Origin: Pseudomonas sp. MYb327
GTDB lineage: Bacteria > Pseudomonadota > Gammaproteobacteria > Pseudomonadales > Pseudomonadaceae
Assembly (NCBI RefSeq): GCF_040438925.1
Contig: NZ_CP159258.1
Location: forward strand, 4,472,501 to 4,536,500
Direction: 5' to 3'
DNA length: 64,000 nucleotides
The notes beneath the pieces are model-generated. The model ran no database searches and was not told where the DNA came from. It saw only the letters and a list, made by a program, of their open reading frames with translations. The stretch's first letter is position 1, and each line of letters starts with the position of its first letter. A program made the position numbers and the translations under genes. Shown here piece by piece: positions 8,340-17,762 of the stretch.

Positions 8340-9029
8340 ATGTCTAAGGCAAGAACCGCACTCATCATCGGCGCCTCCCGGGGGCTGGGCCTCGGTCTGG
8401 TGAAAACACTGCTGGCCGATGGCTGGCAAGTCACTGCTACCGTGCGCAACCCACAGAACGCCGAGGCCTTGCAGGCATTGGGCAATGTGCGGATCGAAAA
8501 ACTCGACATGGACGATCAGCAAGCGGTGATCGCGCTGAGCCAGCAACTCAAGGGCGAAGTCTTTGACCTGTTGTTCGTCAATGCCGGGGTCAAGGGGCCA
8601 GACGTTCAGACACCGAACGGCGGCGCGACGCTGGCCGAGGTCGGTCAGTTGTTCTTCACCAACGCTGTGGCGCCGATCAACCTGGCTCAGCGCTTCATTG
8701 GGCAGATCCGACCGGACACCGGCGTACTGGCGTTCATGAGCTCGGTGCTTGGAAGCGTGACCATGCCGGATGCACCGGAACTCGCACTGTACAAGGCCAG
8801 TAAAGCGGCACTGAACTCCATGACCAGCAGCTTCGTCACCCAATTGGGCGAGCAGAAACTCACCGTGCTGTCGCTGCATCCGGGCTGGGTCAAAACCGAC
8901 ATGGGCGGTGAAGGCGCGGATATTGATGTGGAGACCAGCACCCGCGGGCTGGTTGATCAAGTGAATGCGTATGCCGGCAAGAGTGGGCATCACTTCATCA
9001 ACTACAGAGGCGAAACCATTCCCTGGTAA
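8340..9029 (+). CDS. Short-chain dehydrogenase/reductase
   Basis: This 229-residue SDR has the NAD(P)-binding motif GASRGLGLG at residues 11-19 and the catalytic YKASKAA (near 150). NAG occurs in VNAGVKG (near 82). A clear GGGAAG ribosome site precedes the start. It resembles the CsgA/C-factor-like SDR subgroup, but the substrate cannot be read from sequence. It is flanked on both sides by REP pairs, so it is probably a separate transcription unit within the purine region. Confidence 0.85.
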   Translation: MSKARTALIIGASRGLGLGLVKTLLADGWQVTATVRNPQNAEALQALGNVRIEKLDMDDQQAVIALSQQLKGEVFDLLFVNAGVKGPDVQTPNGGATLAEVGQLFFTNAVAPINLAQRFIGQIRPDTGVLAFMSSVLGSVTMPDAPELALYKASKAALNSMTSSFVTQLGEQKLTVLSLHPGWVKTDMGGEGADIDVETSTRGLVDQVNAYAGKSGHHFINYRGETIPW

Positions 9030-9033
9030 CCCT

Positions 9034-9115
9034 TGTAGGAGCCGGCTTGCTGGCGATCCCGGCGCTGCGGTGTGTCAGGCATGCCCTCAATCGCTGGCAA
9101 CCGGCTCCTACAAGG
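9034..9115. repeat. REP pair
   Basis: TGTAGGAGCCGGCTTGCTGGCGAT faces ATCGCTGGCAACCGGCTCCTACA across about 35 bases. It lies just after the SDR stop codon. Confidence 0.85.
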
Positions 9116-9260
9116 TTGTGTTGTCTGGTCGGGCCGGGCTTGCCCGGATCGCACTTTTGATCGACACTTCGCACCTCGCCTCCCCGGCGACCCTGGATCA
9201 GCAGACAGGGCAACACTGAGCTGGCAACCCTGAACCCCACTTTCAGAGGAGCCGGCCAAC

Positions 9261-10619
9261 ATGCCTGCGACCCGTACCTGGTTAAAAAATCCCCTCGCCA
9301 TTTTCACCGCCAACGACCTCGATGCCCGCGGTGGCCTGGTGCTGCAAGACGGTGTGATCGTCGAAGTGCTCGGCCTCGGTCAACAGCCTTCCGCACCGTG
9401 CAATGAAGTGTTCGACGCTCGCGAGCACGTGATCCTGCCAGGGCTGATCAACACCCATCACCACTTCTATCAAACCCTGACCCGCGCCTGGGCGCCGGTG
9501 GTCAACCAGCCGTTGTTCCCGTGGCTGAAAACCCTGTATCCGGTCTGGGCCCGACTCACGCCTGAAAAGCTCGCCCTCGCCACCAAAGTCGCGTTGGCCG
9601 AATTGCTGTTGTCCGGTTGCACCACTGCCGCTGACCACCATTACTTGTTCCCGGAAGGTCTTGAAAACGCCATCGATGTGCAAGTCGAGAGCGTTCGCGA
9701 ACTGGGCATGCGCGCCATGCTGACGCGCGGTTCCATGAGCCTCGGGGAAAAGGACGGCGGACTGCCGCCGCAACAAACCGTGCAGGAAGGCCAGGTGATT
9801 CTCGACGACAGCCAACGCCTGATCGCCGAATACCACGAACGCGGTGCCGGCGCGCAAATCCAGATCGCCCTCGCGCCCTGCTCTCCCTTCTCGGTGACCC
9901 CGGAAATCATGTCCGCCAGCGCAGAGCTAGCGAACAAACTCGATGTGCGCCTGCACACGCACCTGGCGGAAACCCTCGACGAAGAAGACTTCTGCCTGCA
10001 ACGTTTTGGCCTGCGCACCGTGGATTATCTGGACAGCGTCGGCTGGCTCGGCCCGCGTACCTGGCTGGCCCATGGCATCCATTTCAACCCGGATGAAATC
10101 GCCCGCCTCGGCGCCGCCGGCACCGGCATTTGCCACTGCCCGAGTTCAAACATGCGCCTGGCCTCCGGCATTTGCCCGACTATTGAACTGACCGATGCCG
10201 GCGCGTTGCTCGGCCTTGGTGTGGACGGCTCGGCGTCCAACGATGCATCGAACATGATGCTCGAAACCCGTCAGGCGCTTTACATCCAGCGCCTGCGTTA
10301 CGGTGCCGAGAAGATCACTCCGGAGCGCGTGCTGGGCTGGGCAACCAAAGGTTCGGCGAGTTTGCTGGGTCGTAGCGACATCGGTGAAATTGCGGTGGGC
10401 AAGCAGGCTGACCTGGCGCTGTTCAAACTCGATGAACTGCGCTTCTCCGGCAGCCACGATCCGGTATCCGCGCTGTTGCTGTGCGGGGCGGATCGCGCAG
10501 ATCGGGTGATGGTTGGTGGCAAGTGGCGGGTGATTGATGGGCAGGTTGAGGGGCTGGATCTGAAGGGGTTGATTGCCGATCACAGTCAGGCGGCGCGGCA
10601 GTTGATCAGCGGCGTCTGA
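9261..10619 (+). CDS. 8-oxoguanine deaminase (amidohydrolase, Pa0142-like)
   Basis: This 452-residue cytosolic amidohydrolase deaminates a purine base. Metal ligands are visible as INTHHHF (near residue 68), HTHLAET (near 234) and LAHGIHF (near 271), with the catalytic aspartate in LGVDGSASND (near 322). It closely fits P. aeruginosa Pa0142, which was shown to convert 8-oxoguanine to urate and also to act on guanine-like bases. I recognise this from overall sequence and context rather than from a specificity residue, so guanine or chlorinated-triazine deamination remains possible. A strong AGAGGAG ribosome site precedes the start. A separate adenine deaminase lies 4 kb downstream. Confidence 0.85.
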   Translation: MPATRTWLKNPLAIFTANDLDARGGLVLQDGVIVEVLGLGQQPSAPCNEVFDAREHVILPGLINTHHHFYQTLTRAWAPVVNQPLFPWLKTLYPVWARLTPEKLALATKVALAELLLSGCTTAADHHYLFPEGLENAIDVQVESVRELGMRAMLTRGSMSLGEKDGGLPPQQTVQEGQVILDDSQRLIAEYHERGAGAQIQIALAPCSPFSVTPEIMSASAELANKLDVRLHTHLAETLDEEDFCLQRFGLRTVDYLDSVGWLGPRTWLAHGIHFNPDEIARLGAAGTGICHCPSSNMRLASGICPTIELTDAGALLGLGVDGSASNDASNMMLETRQALYIQRLRYGAEKITPERVLGWATKGSASLLGRSDIGEIAVGKQADLALFKLDELRFSGSHDPVSALLLCGADRADRVMVGGKWRVIDGQVEGLDLKGLIADHSQAARQLISGV

Positions 10620-10628
10620 TCGGACGCC

Positions 10629-10699
10629 ATCGCCGGCAAGCCGGCTCCTACAGGTTCGCGATCGACGCGTAACCCGCAGGAGCCGGCCTGCCGGCGATG
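10629..10699. repeat. REP pair between converging genes
   Basis: ATCGCCGGCAAGCCGGCTCCTACAG faces GCAGGAGCCGGCCTGCCGGCGATGC. The right end touches the 3' end of the antiporter gene. Confidence 0.85.
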
Positions 10700-10702
10700 C
10701 TT

Positions 10703-11794
10703 TTAAAGGCCCAGCAACGACAACATGATAAACGTCGCAAACAACACAAAATGGGTCATGCCTTCGATGGCGTTGGTTTCGCCGTCGTTGAGGTTGATCG
10801 CGCTGACGATCAGGGTGATGAAGATCATCACGGTCTGCACCGGGGTCATGGCCATCTGGAACGGCTGACCGGTGTAGAGCGCCATTGCTTCCATCACCGG
10901 GACCGTCAGGATCACCGTCGACAGCGACGCGCCCAAGGCAATATTGACCACCGACTGCATGCGGTTGGCGAGTGCCGCGCGTAACGCGGTCAAAATCTCC
11001 GGCGCCGCGGAAATCGCCGCCACCAGAATCGCCGTAATCACCGGCGGCGCGCCCGTTCCTTCCAGGCCCAGATCGAGGGTCTTGGACATCACTTCGGCCA
11101 GTGCGCCGATTACCACCACGCCGAACACTAGTAAGCCGATAGACAGCGTCAGGTTGATTGGTGCTGGCTCATTTTCCTGCGGCTCTTTCTTGCGGCGCTT
11201 GTCCGGATAGCTGTAGCTGAAAAAATAACTGTGCGGCCCGACCTGCATGCGCAGAAACAGCGCGTACAACACGACCATCGCGCCAATGGTGAACGCCGAA
11301 TAGAGCTTCCAGTTGGCTTCAGGAATGAACTCCGGCACCACCATGGAAACACCCATGGCGGTGAGGATCATCACGCTGTAGCTGCGTGCCGAGTCATCGT
11401 TATAGGACTGCTCGCCATGCTTGAGCCCGCCCATCAATGCCGCCAGGCCGAGGATGCCGTTGATGTCGAGCATCACCGCCGAATAGATCGTGTCCCGCAC
11501 CAAAGTCGCCGAGGCTTCGTTGCTCATCATGATCGCCAGGATCACCACTTCCACCAGCACCGCGGCCAGCGTCAGGATCATCGTGCCGTAAGGGTCGCCG
11601 ACCTTTTCCGCGAGCAATTCGGCCTGATGGGCAACACGCATGGATGCGGCGACGATGAAGGCAATCAGCACCAGCCCGCCGATCAAGGCGACTGTCTGAC
11701 CGCTGTGCAGCAGCCAGTGCTCCAGCGGGAAGGCCACCACCGCAGCGATCAGCGCCAACAGCAAATAAGTTTCTTGTTTGAGGACGGTGAGCAT
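10703..11794 (-). CDS. Calcium/proton antiporter, CaCA (Cax/ChaA) family
   Basis: This 363-residue inner-membrane protein has about 11 hydrophobic helices. The two alpha-repeat motifs of the cation/calcium exchanger superfamily are visible: GDPYGTMILTLAAVLVEV (near residue 66) and ISAAPEILTALRAALANRM (near 262). A charged cytosolic loop at about 195-215 (DKRRKKEPQE) separates the two halves. It exports calcium, or possibly sodium or potassium, in exchange for protons. It is transcribed against its purine-related neighbours and ends in the REP pair shared with the 8-oxoguanine deaminase gene, so it seems unrelated to them. Confidence 0.85.
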   Translation of the reverse strand: MLTVLKQETYLLLALIAAVVAFPLEHWLLHSGQTVALIGGLVLIAFIVAASMRVAHQAELLAEKVGDPYGTMILTLAAVLVEVVILAIMMSNEASATLVRDTIYSAVMLDINGILGLAALMGGLKHGEQSYNDDSARSYSVMILTAMGVSMVVPEFIPEANWKLYSAFTIGAMVVLYALFLRMQVGPHSYFFSYSYPDKRRKKEPQENEPAPINLTLSIGLLVFGVVVIGALAEVMSKTLDLGLEGTGAPPVITAILVAAISAAPEILTALRAALANRMQSVVNIALGASLSTVILTVPVMEAMALYTGQPFQMAMTPVQTVMIFITLIVSAINLNDGETNAIEGMTHFVLFATFIMLSLLGL

Positions 11795-11926
11795 GTCGGG
11801 CCTTTTGCCGTGGTAAAGCGGATGAGGTACTGACTGCGAGGCGGCGCTAACGTTTCGTTAAACCTTAGCGCACCAACAGCATGCAGCCGGTTTGGCAGGT
11901 GCCCTTTTATCGGCCTTACCGACCCC

Positions 11927-11990
11927 ATCGCTGGCAAGTCAGCTTTTACAGAATTCGCGTAACGTCTGTAGGAGCTGGCTTGCCAGCGAT
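11927..11990. repeat. REP pair
   Basis: ATCGCTGGCAAGTCAGCTTTTACAG faces CTGTAGGAGCTGGCTTGCCAGCGAT. The left unit has degenerated at two or three positions. Confidence 0.8.
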
Positions 11991-12081
11991 GGCCTCACTC
12001 CGATTTCAAACCGTTTGTTGTCTTGTTGGTCAGCAATTTGCATTGGCCCTCTGCACACACAACAAAATGGAGTTCCAATTC

Positions 12082-13164
12082 ATGCACAAACGTCCGTTGA
12101 AGAAGCTGCTTTGCGCCGTTGTCGCGACCATCGGTCTGAGCGCCAGCCTGACCGCCAGTGCCGCCGACCCGCTGAAAGTCGGCTTCGTCTATATCGGTCC
12201 GATCGGTGACCACGGCTGGACGTATCAGCATGAACAGGGGCGCAAGGTGCTGGCGGAGAAATTCGGTTCGCAGATCACCACCAACTATGTGGAGAACGTC
12301 GCCGAAGGGGCGGACGCCGAGCGGGTCATCCGCAACATGGCCAAGGACAAGTACGACCTGATCTTCACCACCTCTTTCGGCTACATGAACCCGACGCTGA
12401 AAGTCGCCAAGCAATTTCCAAACGTGGTCTTCGAACACGCCACCGGCTACAAGCAGGACAAGAACCTCGGCACTTACCTGGCGCGCACTTACGAGGGCCG
12501 ATACGTCGGCGGCTTCCTCGCGGCGAAGATGACCAAGACCAAGAAGATCGGCTACGTCGCGTCGTTCCCGATCCCGGAAGTGATCCGCGACATCAACGCC
12601 ATTCAACTGGCCCTGAACAAGTACAACCCGGGCACCGAAATCAAAGTGGTGTGGGTCAATTCCTGGTTCGATCCGGGCAAGGAAGCCGATGCCGCCAACG
12701 CGCTAATCGACCAGGGCGTGGACGTGGTGTTCCAGCACACCGACAGCCCGGCGCCGATCCAGGCTGCTGAACGGCGTGGCGTGTATGCCGTGGGCTACGC
12801 TTCGGACATGGCGCACTTCGGTCCGAAAGCGGTGTTGACCTCCATCGTCAACGACTGGGGCCCGCATTACGTTCAGGCGACCCAAGCCGTGCTCGATCAC
12901 ACCTGGAAATCCCAGGACTACTGGGGTGGATTGAAGGAAGGCACGGTGGAGTTGCCGATCAGCGACCTGGTGCCGGCACCGGTGAAAGCCGAGGCCGAGC
13001 AGATCATCGCCGACATCAAGAGCGGTGCGCTGCATCCGTTCACCGGCCCGATCAAGGACCAGGCCGGGGTCGAGAAAATTGCGGCGGGGGTGAGTGCGAC
13101 GAATGCGGAATTGGCCTCGATGAATTATTACGTGGAAGGCATGAAGGCCGAGATGCCGAAGTAA
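12082..13164 (+). CDS. BMP-family ABC transporter substrate-binding protein
   Basis: The protein has 360 residues from ATG 12082 (GGAG nine bases upstream). It has a Sec signal peptide (KRPLKKLLCAVVATIGLSA, cleavage near ASA-ADP), so it is periplasmic; there is no lipobox. The mature part is a BMP/PnrA-type binding protein: KVGFVYIGPIGDHGWTYQHE at the N-terminus, ERVIRNMAKDKYDLIFTTSF, and the inter-lobe segment VVFQHTDSPAPIQAAERRGV. Characterised members bind purine nucleosides. It stands alone between REP pairs, 4 kb from the ABC ATPase and permeases of the matching class, and probably serves them. Confidence 0.88.
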   Translation: MHKRPLKKLLCAVVATIGLSASLTASAADPLKVGFVYIGPIGDHGWTYQHEQGRKVLAEKFGSQITTNYVENVAEGADAERVIRNMAKDKYDLIFTTSFGYMNPTLKVAKQFPNVVFEHATGYKQDKNLGTYLARTYEGRYVGGFLAAKMTKTKKIGYVASFPIPEVIRDINAIQLALNKYNPGTEIKVVWVNSWFDPGKEADAANALIDQGVDVVFQHTDSPAPIQAAERRGVYAVGYASDMAHFGPKAVLTSIVNDWGPHYVQATQAVLDHTWKSQDYWGGLKEGTVELPISDLVPAPVKAEAEQIIADIKSGALHPFTGPIKDQAGVEKIAAGVSATNAELASMNYYVEGMKAEMPK

Positions 13165-13182
13165 CGCCTCAAACACACCCCC

Positions 13183-13275
13183 CTGTAGGAGCTGGCTTGC
13201 CAGCGATGGCGAAAAAACATTCAACAATGATGTTGGATCGAAAGGCCCCATCGCTGACAAGCCAGCACCTCCAGG
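13183..13275. repeat. REP pair
   Basis: CTGTAGGAGCTGGCTTGCCAGCGAT faces a degenerate ATCGCTGACAAGCCAGCACCTCCAG. The loop holds CATTCAACAATGATGTTGGAT, itself a small inverted repeat. Confidence 0.82.
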
Positions 13276-13300
13276 TTCACTTCGCACTCTGGGCCGCAAA

Positions 13301-14266
13301 ATGAACCAACTTCCAATCATCGACATTGCCCCACTCTACAGCGCCGACCAAAATGCCTGGCCCGCCGTGGCAAAGCAGATCGACCACGCCTGCCGCGAAT
13401 GGGGCTTCTTCTACATCAAGGGACACCCCATATCCGCCGCGCGTATCGACGCCGTGCTCGACAGTGCGAAACGCTTCTTCGCCCAGCCTGCCGCCGAGAA
13501 GTTGAAGATCGACATCACCCAGACCCGTCACCATCGCGGTTACGGCGCCATTGCCACCGAGCAACTCGATCCGAGCAAACCCAGTGACCTGAAAGAAACC
13601 TTCGACATGGGCCTGAACCTGCCAGCCGACCATCCCGACGTGCTGGCGGAAAAACCCTTGCGGGGCCCTAACCGCCATCCGTCAATGCCAGGCTGGGAAG
13701 CACTGATGGAGGAACACTACGTCGACATGCAGGCCCTCGCTCAAACCCTGTTGCGGGCGATGACCCTGGCGTTGGGCATAGAGCGCGACTTTTTCGACTC
13801 ACGCTTCAACGACCCGGTCAGTGTGTTGCGCATGATTCATTACCCGCCGCGCCACACCGCCAGCTCTGCAGAACAACAAGGCGCCGGAGCTCATACCGAT
13901 TATGGTTGCATTACCCTGCTCTACCAGGATTCGGCCGGTGGTTTGCAGGTACGCAACGTCAAGGGTGAATGGATCGACGCACCGCCCATCAAGGGAACGT
14001 TCGTGGTCAACCTCGGTGACATGATGGCGCGCTGGAGCAACGACCGTTATTTATCTACTCCGCACCGGGTGATCAGTCCCCTGGGCGTGGATCGTTACTC
14101 GATGCCATTTTTTGCCGAACCGCACCCCGACACCCGCATCGAATGCCTGCCCGGTTGTCAGGATGAATCGCACCCGGCGAAATATCCGACCACTACCTGC
14201 GCCGAATTCCTGCTCTCTCGTTTCGCCGATACCTACGCCTATCGTCGGGAACAGGAAGCGGTGTGA
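13301..14266 (+). CDS. Isopenicillin-N-synthase-like 2-oxoglutarate/Fe(II) oxygenase
   Basis: The protein has 321 residues. The N-terminal DIOX_N region is at about 3-110 (IIDIAPLYS, CREWGFFYIKGH). The C-terminal double-stranded beta helix has the iron triad HTD in GAHTDYG (near 198) and the distal histidine in STPHRVIS (near 252). The 2-oxoglutarate-binding RYSMPFF follows (near 266). The substrate is unknown. The gene ends 82 bases before the adenine deaminase gene, as in P. aeruginosa PA0147-PA0148, and lies after a purine-type binding protein. A role in oxidising a purine or nucleoside derivative is a reasonable but untested inference. Confidence 0.85.
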   Translation: MNQLPIIDIAPLYSADQNAWPAVAKQIDHACREWGFFYIKGHPISAARIDAVLDSAKRFFAQPAAEKLKIDITQTRHHRGYGAIATEQLDPSKPSDLKETFDMGLNLPADHPDVLAEKPLRGPNRHPSMPGWEALMEEHYVDMQALAQTLLRAMTLALGIERDFFDSRFNDPVSVLRMIHYPPRHTASSAEQQGAGAHTDYGCITLLYQDSAGGLQVRNVKGEWIDAPPIKGTFVVNLGDMMARWSNDRYLSTPHRVISPLGVDRYSMPFFAEPHPDTRIECLPGCQDESHPAKYPTTTCAEFLLSRFADTYAYRREQEAV

Positions 14267-14339
14267 TGAACCTTCCGGTCAGGTTTTGCCAATTGTTTCT
14301 GCAAGCACCTGTAGAATGCCGGTCATCTGCACCTGATGA

Positions 14340-15302
<963 letters not shown>

Positions 15303-15315
15303 GCATCCCGCATCG

Positions 15316-15410
15316 CCTGTAGGAGCTGGCTTGCCAGCGAAGAGGCCATCACGTTCAACATTGATGTTGAACGCAGGTCCGCTATCGCTGGCAAGCGAGC
15401 TCCTACAGGC
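15316..15410. repeat. REP pair between converging genes
   Basis: CCTGTAGGAGCTGGCTTGCCAGCGA faces ATCGCTGGCAAGCGAGCTCCTACAG. The loop contains GTTCAACATTGATGTTGAAC, a perfect inverted repeat that can extend the cruciform. Confidence 0.88.
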
Positions 15411-15428
15411 GTTTTGTGTTCAGGAGTT

Positions 15429-16163
15429 CTAGAACGCCACTTCCAGTTCGGTTTGCGTGGCAAAACAATGGATTTCACGCTGCCCGACGGCAGTCAGTTG
15501 CAAGGCGCGCGATTCGTTCGGCAGGCTCATCCAGCCGGACTGCATGAACAGCTGCAACAACGCCGCACCCAATGACCCGCCCATGTGCGGGCGTCTTTCG
15601 CTCCAGTCAGGACAAGCACACGCGGCCCGACCGTTACGGTGAGCCAGTGCCTGAATGAAAACACCGCGCGCCGCCAGTTCTGTTGCGCCCTTGAGCGTGA
15701 TGGTCACCCGCTGGTCGAACTGTTCGATCCAGCCCGCATCCAGCAAACGCTGGTACAAATCCGCCGCCAGGGTGCCTCCCAGATGGTCGTCGCAAAGCCG
15801 TGCGCGCAACAATGACGAGCGCGTTGCCTGAGGTTTGGTGAGGGGTGAAGTACGCTTGAAAATATCCGGGACTTCCCGGGGTGTACTGGCCAGCGTAGCG
15901 CTGGCCAGGGCTTCGATTGCAGCCCCGACTTCCGGGGCCGCCAGACGGAAAAAACGCTTGCGACCCCGTGTTTCGACTTTCAACAGACCTCCGGCAGACA
16001 AACGCCCCAGATGTGCACTGGCCGAGGACGGTGACAGGCCGGCCAACAATCCCAGCTCCTCGGTTTGTCGCGCCGAGCCGTCCATCAAGGCCCACATCAT
16101 TGCGCTGCGCTTTGGGTCAGCCAGCAATGTGGCGATCTGACTGATGCAAGGTGCATGTTCCAT
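15429..16163 (-). CDS. ArsR-family helix-turn-helix regulator
   Basis: The protein has 244 residues from MEHAPCISQ. This start has a GGGAGTG ribosome site, and the frame is open 24 codons further upstream without one. A winged helix-turn-helix is visible at about 5-85 (ELGLLAGLSPSSASAHLGRL, then LKVETRGRKRFFRL). A longer C-terminal half of about 140 residues includes CACPDWSERRPHMGGSLGAAL. Single-domain ArsR proteins have about 100 residues, so this is the extended type often seen in proteobacteria. Cysteines C181 and C183 (approximate) might sense a metal or redox change, but nothing proves it. Target genes are unknown. Confidence 0.75.
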   Translation of the reverse strand: MEHAPCISQIATLLADPKRSAMMWALMDGSARQTEELGLLAGLSPSSASAHLGRLSAGGLLKVETRGRKRFFRLAAPEVGAAIEALASATLASTPREVPDIFKRTSPLTKPQATRSSLLRARLCDDHLGGTLAADLYQRLLDAGWIEQFDQRVTITLKGATELAARGVFIQALAHRNGRAACACPDWSERRPHMGGSLGAALLQLFMQSGWMSLPNESRALQLTAVGQREIHCFATQTELEVAF

Positions 16164-16394
16164 GTATTCACTCCCTGTTGAATCGTTTCGTCTACTGCTC
16201 AGAGGCATCTTGACCAGTAATGTGTCGTCGGCCAAGACGCGGATACCGCCATAAACCGGGCAACGCCATCGCTTGCAAGCGACGGTGCGTACATGAGGCG
16301 AGCGCTAGTATAGGCGGGTTGACCGCCGGTTCCTGCCCTCTGCAAACCGTTGGTGGTGATAGTTCCTGAGGGAAATTTCGCTTTTTGCCTGCGA

Positions 16395-17324
16395 CTAATG
16401 ATCGATACCCGCCAACCCCGGAAAATGACGGCTCAAGGCGGCACATCGACTGGCCAGTTTTTCCCGCAAAAGGTTCACCGGCTTACTCAATTGCGCGCGA
16501 TGGGCGCACAGCAGATTCAGCGGTGCGCGCTCACAAAGCAGTTCCGGCATCAGCACTTTCAATCGGCCGGCGAGCACATCCGCGGCCACATCGAGCCAGG
16601 ACTTGTAGGCGATTCCGGCACCCGCGATGGCCCACAGACGGACGACATCGGCATCGTCACTGAAACGATCACCGCTGACCGTCAGGCTGACCTCGCGTTT
16701 GCCGTCGTGGAAACTCCAGTGATCGTGAACCCGGCTGCCGAGCATGAACAACAAGCAATTGTGCTGCGCCAGTTGCTCCAGATGACGGGGTTCGCCATGC
16801 CGGGCCAGGTAACTCGGAGCGGCACACAGCACGCGACGATTTTGCGGGGCAATCGGCAACGCGACCAGGCTGGAATCTTCCGGCTCGCCGTAACGCAGGG
16901 CAATGTCCACCGGTTGGCGGAACAGGTCGGCGATGCGATCGCCCAATAGCAGGCGCACGGTGAGTTTCGGGTGCTCGCGCTGAAACTCGTCGAGCCAGGG
17001 CAGCAGCAGGTTACGACCGAAGTCCGATGGCGCCGACAGCTGCAATACCCCGCTGACTTGATCCTGACCGCTGGCCAGCAAGCGCCGGCCTTCATCGAGG
17101 TTGCTCAGCGCCGCGCGGGCATATTCGAGAAAGCCTTCACCTTCAGCGGTCAGGCGCAGGCTGCGGGTGGAACGGGCGAGCAATCGGGCGCCGAGTTGCT
17201 GTTCGATACGCTTCAACGCGGCGCTGGCCACCGCCGCCGACATGTCCATGCCCCGCGCAGCTGCCGACAGACTGCCCAGGTCCGCCGCCCGAACGAACAA
17301 CTGTAAGTCATCAAAACGCAGCAT
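16395..17324 (-). CDS. LysR-type regulator (CrgA/AaeR-like)
   Basis: The protein has 309 residues. The helix-turn-helix is at about 2-60 (SLSAAARGMDMSAAVASAAL, KRIEQQLGARLLARSTRSLRL), followed by an effector-binding domain to the end. It is divergent from a monooxygenase/quinone-reductase gene pair with 117 bases between, the usual arrangement for a LysR regulator and its target. The likely inducer is therefore a quinone, electrophile or oxidant. This is inferred from position only. Confidence 0.83.
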   Translation of the reverse strand: MLRFDDLQLFVRAADLGSLSAAARGMDMSAAVASAALKRIEQQLGARLLARSTRSLRLTAEGEGFLEYARAALSNLDEGRRLLASGQDQVSGVLQLSAPSDFGRNLLLPWLDEFQREHPKLTVRLLLGDRIADLFRQPVDIALRYGEPEDSSLVALPIAPQNRRVLCAAPSYLARHGEPRHLEQLAQHNCLLFMLGSRVHDHWSFHDGKREVSLTVSGDRFSDDADVVRLWAIAGAGIAYKSWLDVAADVLAGRLKVLMPELLCERAPLNLLCAHRAQLSKPVNLLREKLASRCAALSRHFPGLAGIDH

Positions 17325-17441
17325 CTACAGCACCGATTATCAAAAAAACATTGAAAGAGACTGCTCTTTTAGCGGGTTTTATCTTCCACAGAAATAGCCA
17401 ATCATCTGTCCATCGCAATCATCTCGTTTCCGGAGTCTCAG

Positions 17442-17735
17442 ATGTCCCAGCCATTTACCGCTATCGCCACCCTCATCGCCAAAGCCGGCCAGCAGGACGC
17501 CCTCGAACAGCACCTGCGAGCACTGATAGAACCGACTCGCGCCGAAGCCGGTTGCGGCCAGTACGATCTGCATCAGGACCTGGCCAACCCTCTGGCCTTT
17601 TACATGATTGAACAGTGGAGCAGCGACGAAGCCCTGCAAGCCCACGATGCCAGCGCACACGTCCAGAACTTCCGCGCCAAGGCCGGCGATTTTCTCGAAC
17701 ACTTCGAACTCAAGCGCCTGCGCACCCTCGCCTGA
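17442..17735 (+). CDS. Antibiotic biosynthesis monooxygenase (ABM) domain protein
   Basis: This 97-residue protein is a single ferredoxin-like ABM domain. It has FTAIATLIAKAGQQDALEQ at the start, EAGCGQYDLHQDLANP in the middle and FYMIEQWSSDEALQAH before the last helix. Family members (YgiN and relatives) act as homodimeric quinol monooxygenases or bind aromatic compounds. It is followed after 27 bases by a quinone-oxidoreductase-like gene, so the two may handle the same quinone-type compound. The divergent LysR gene probably controls them. Confidence 0.85.
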   Translation: MSQPFTAIATLIAKAGQQDALEQHLRALIEPTRAEAGCGQYDLHQDLANPLAFYMIEQWSSDEALQAHDASAHVQNFRAKAGDFLEHFELKRLRTLA

Positions 17736-17762
17736 TTTCTTCTACTAATTTGCGGAGCCTTC

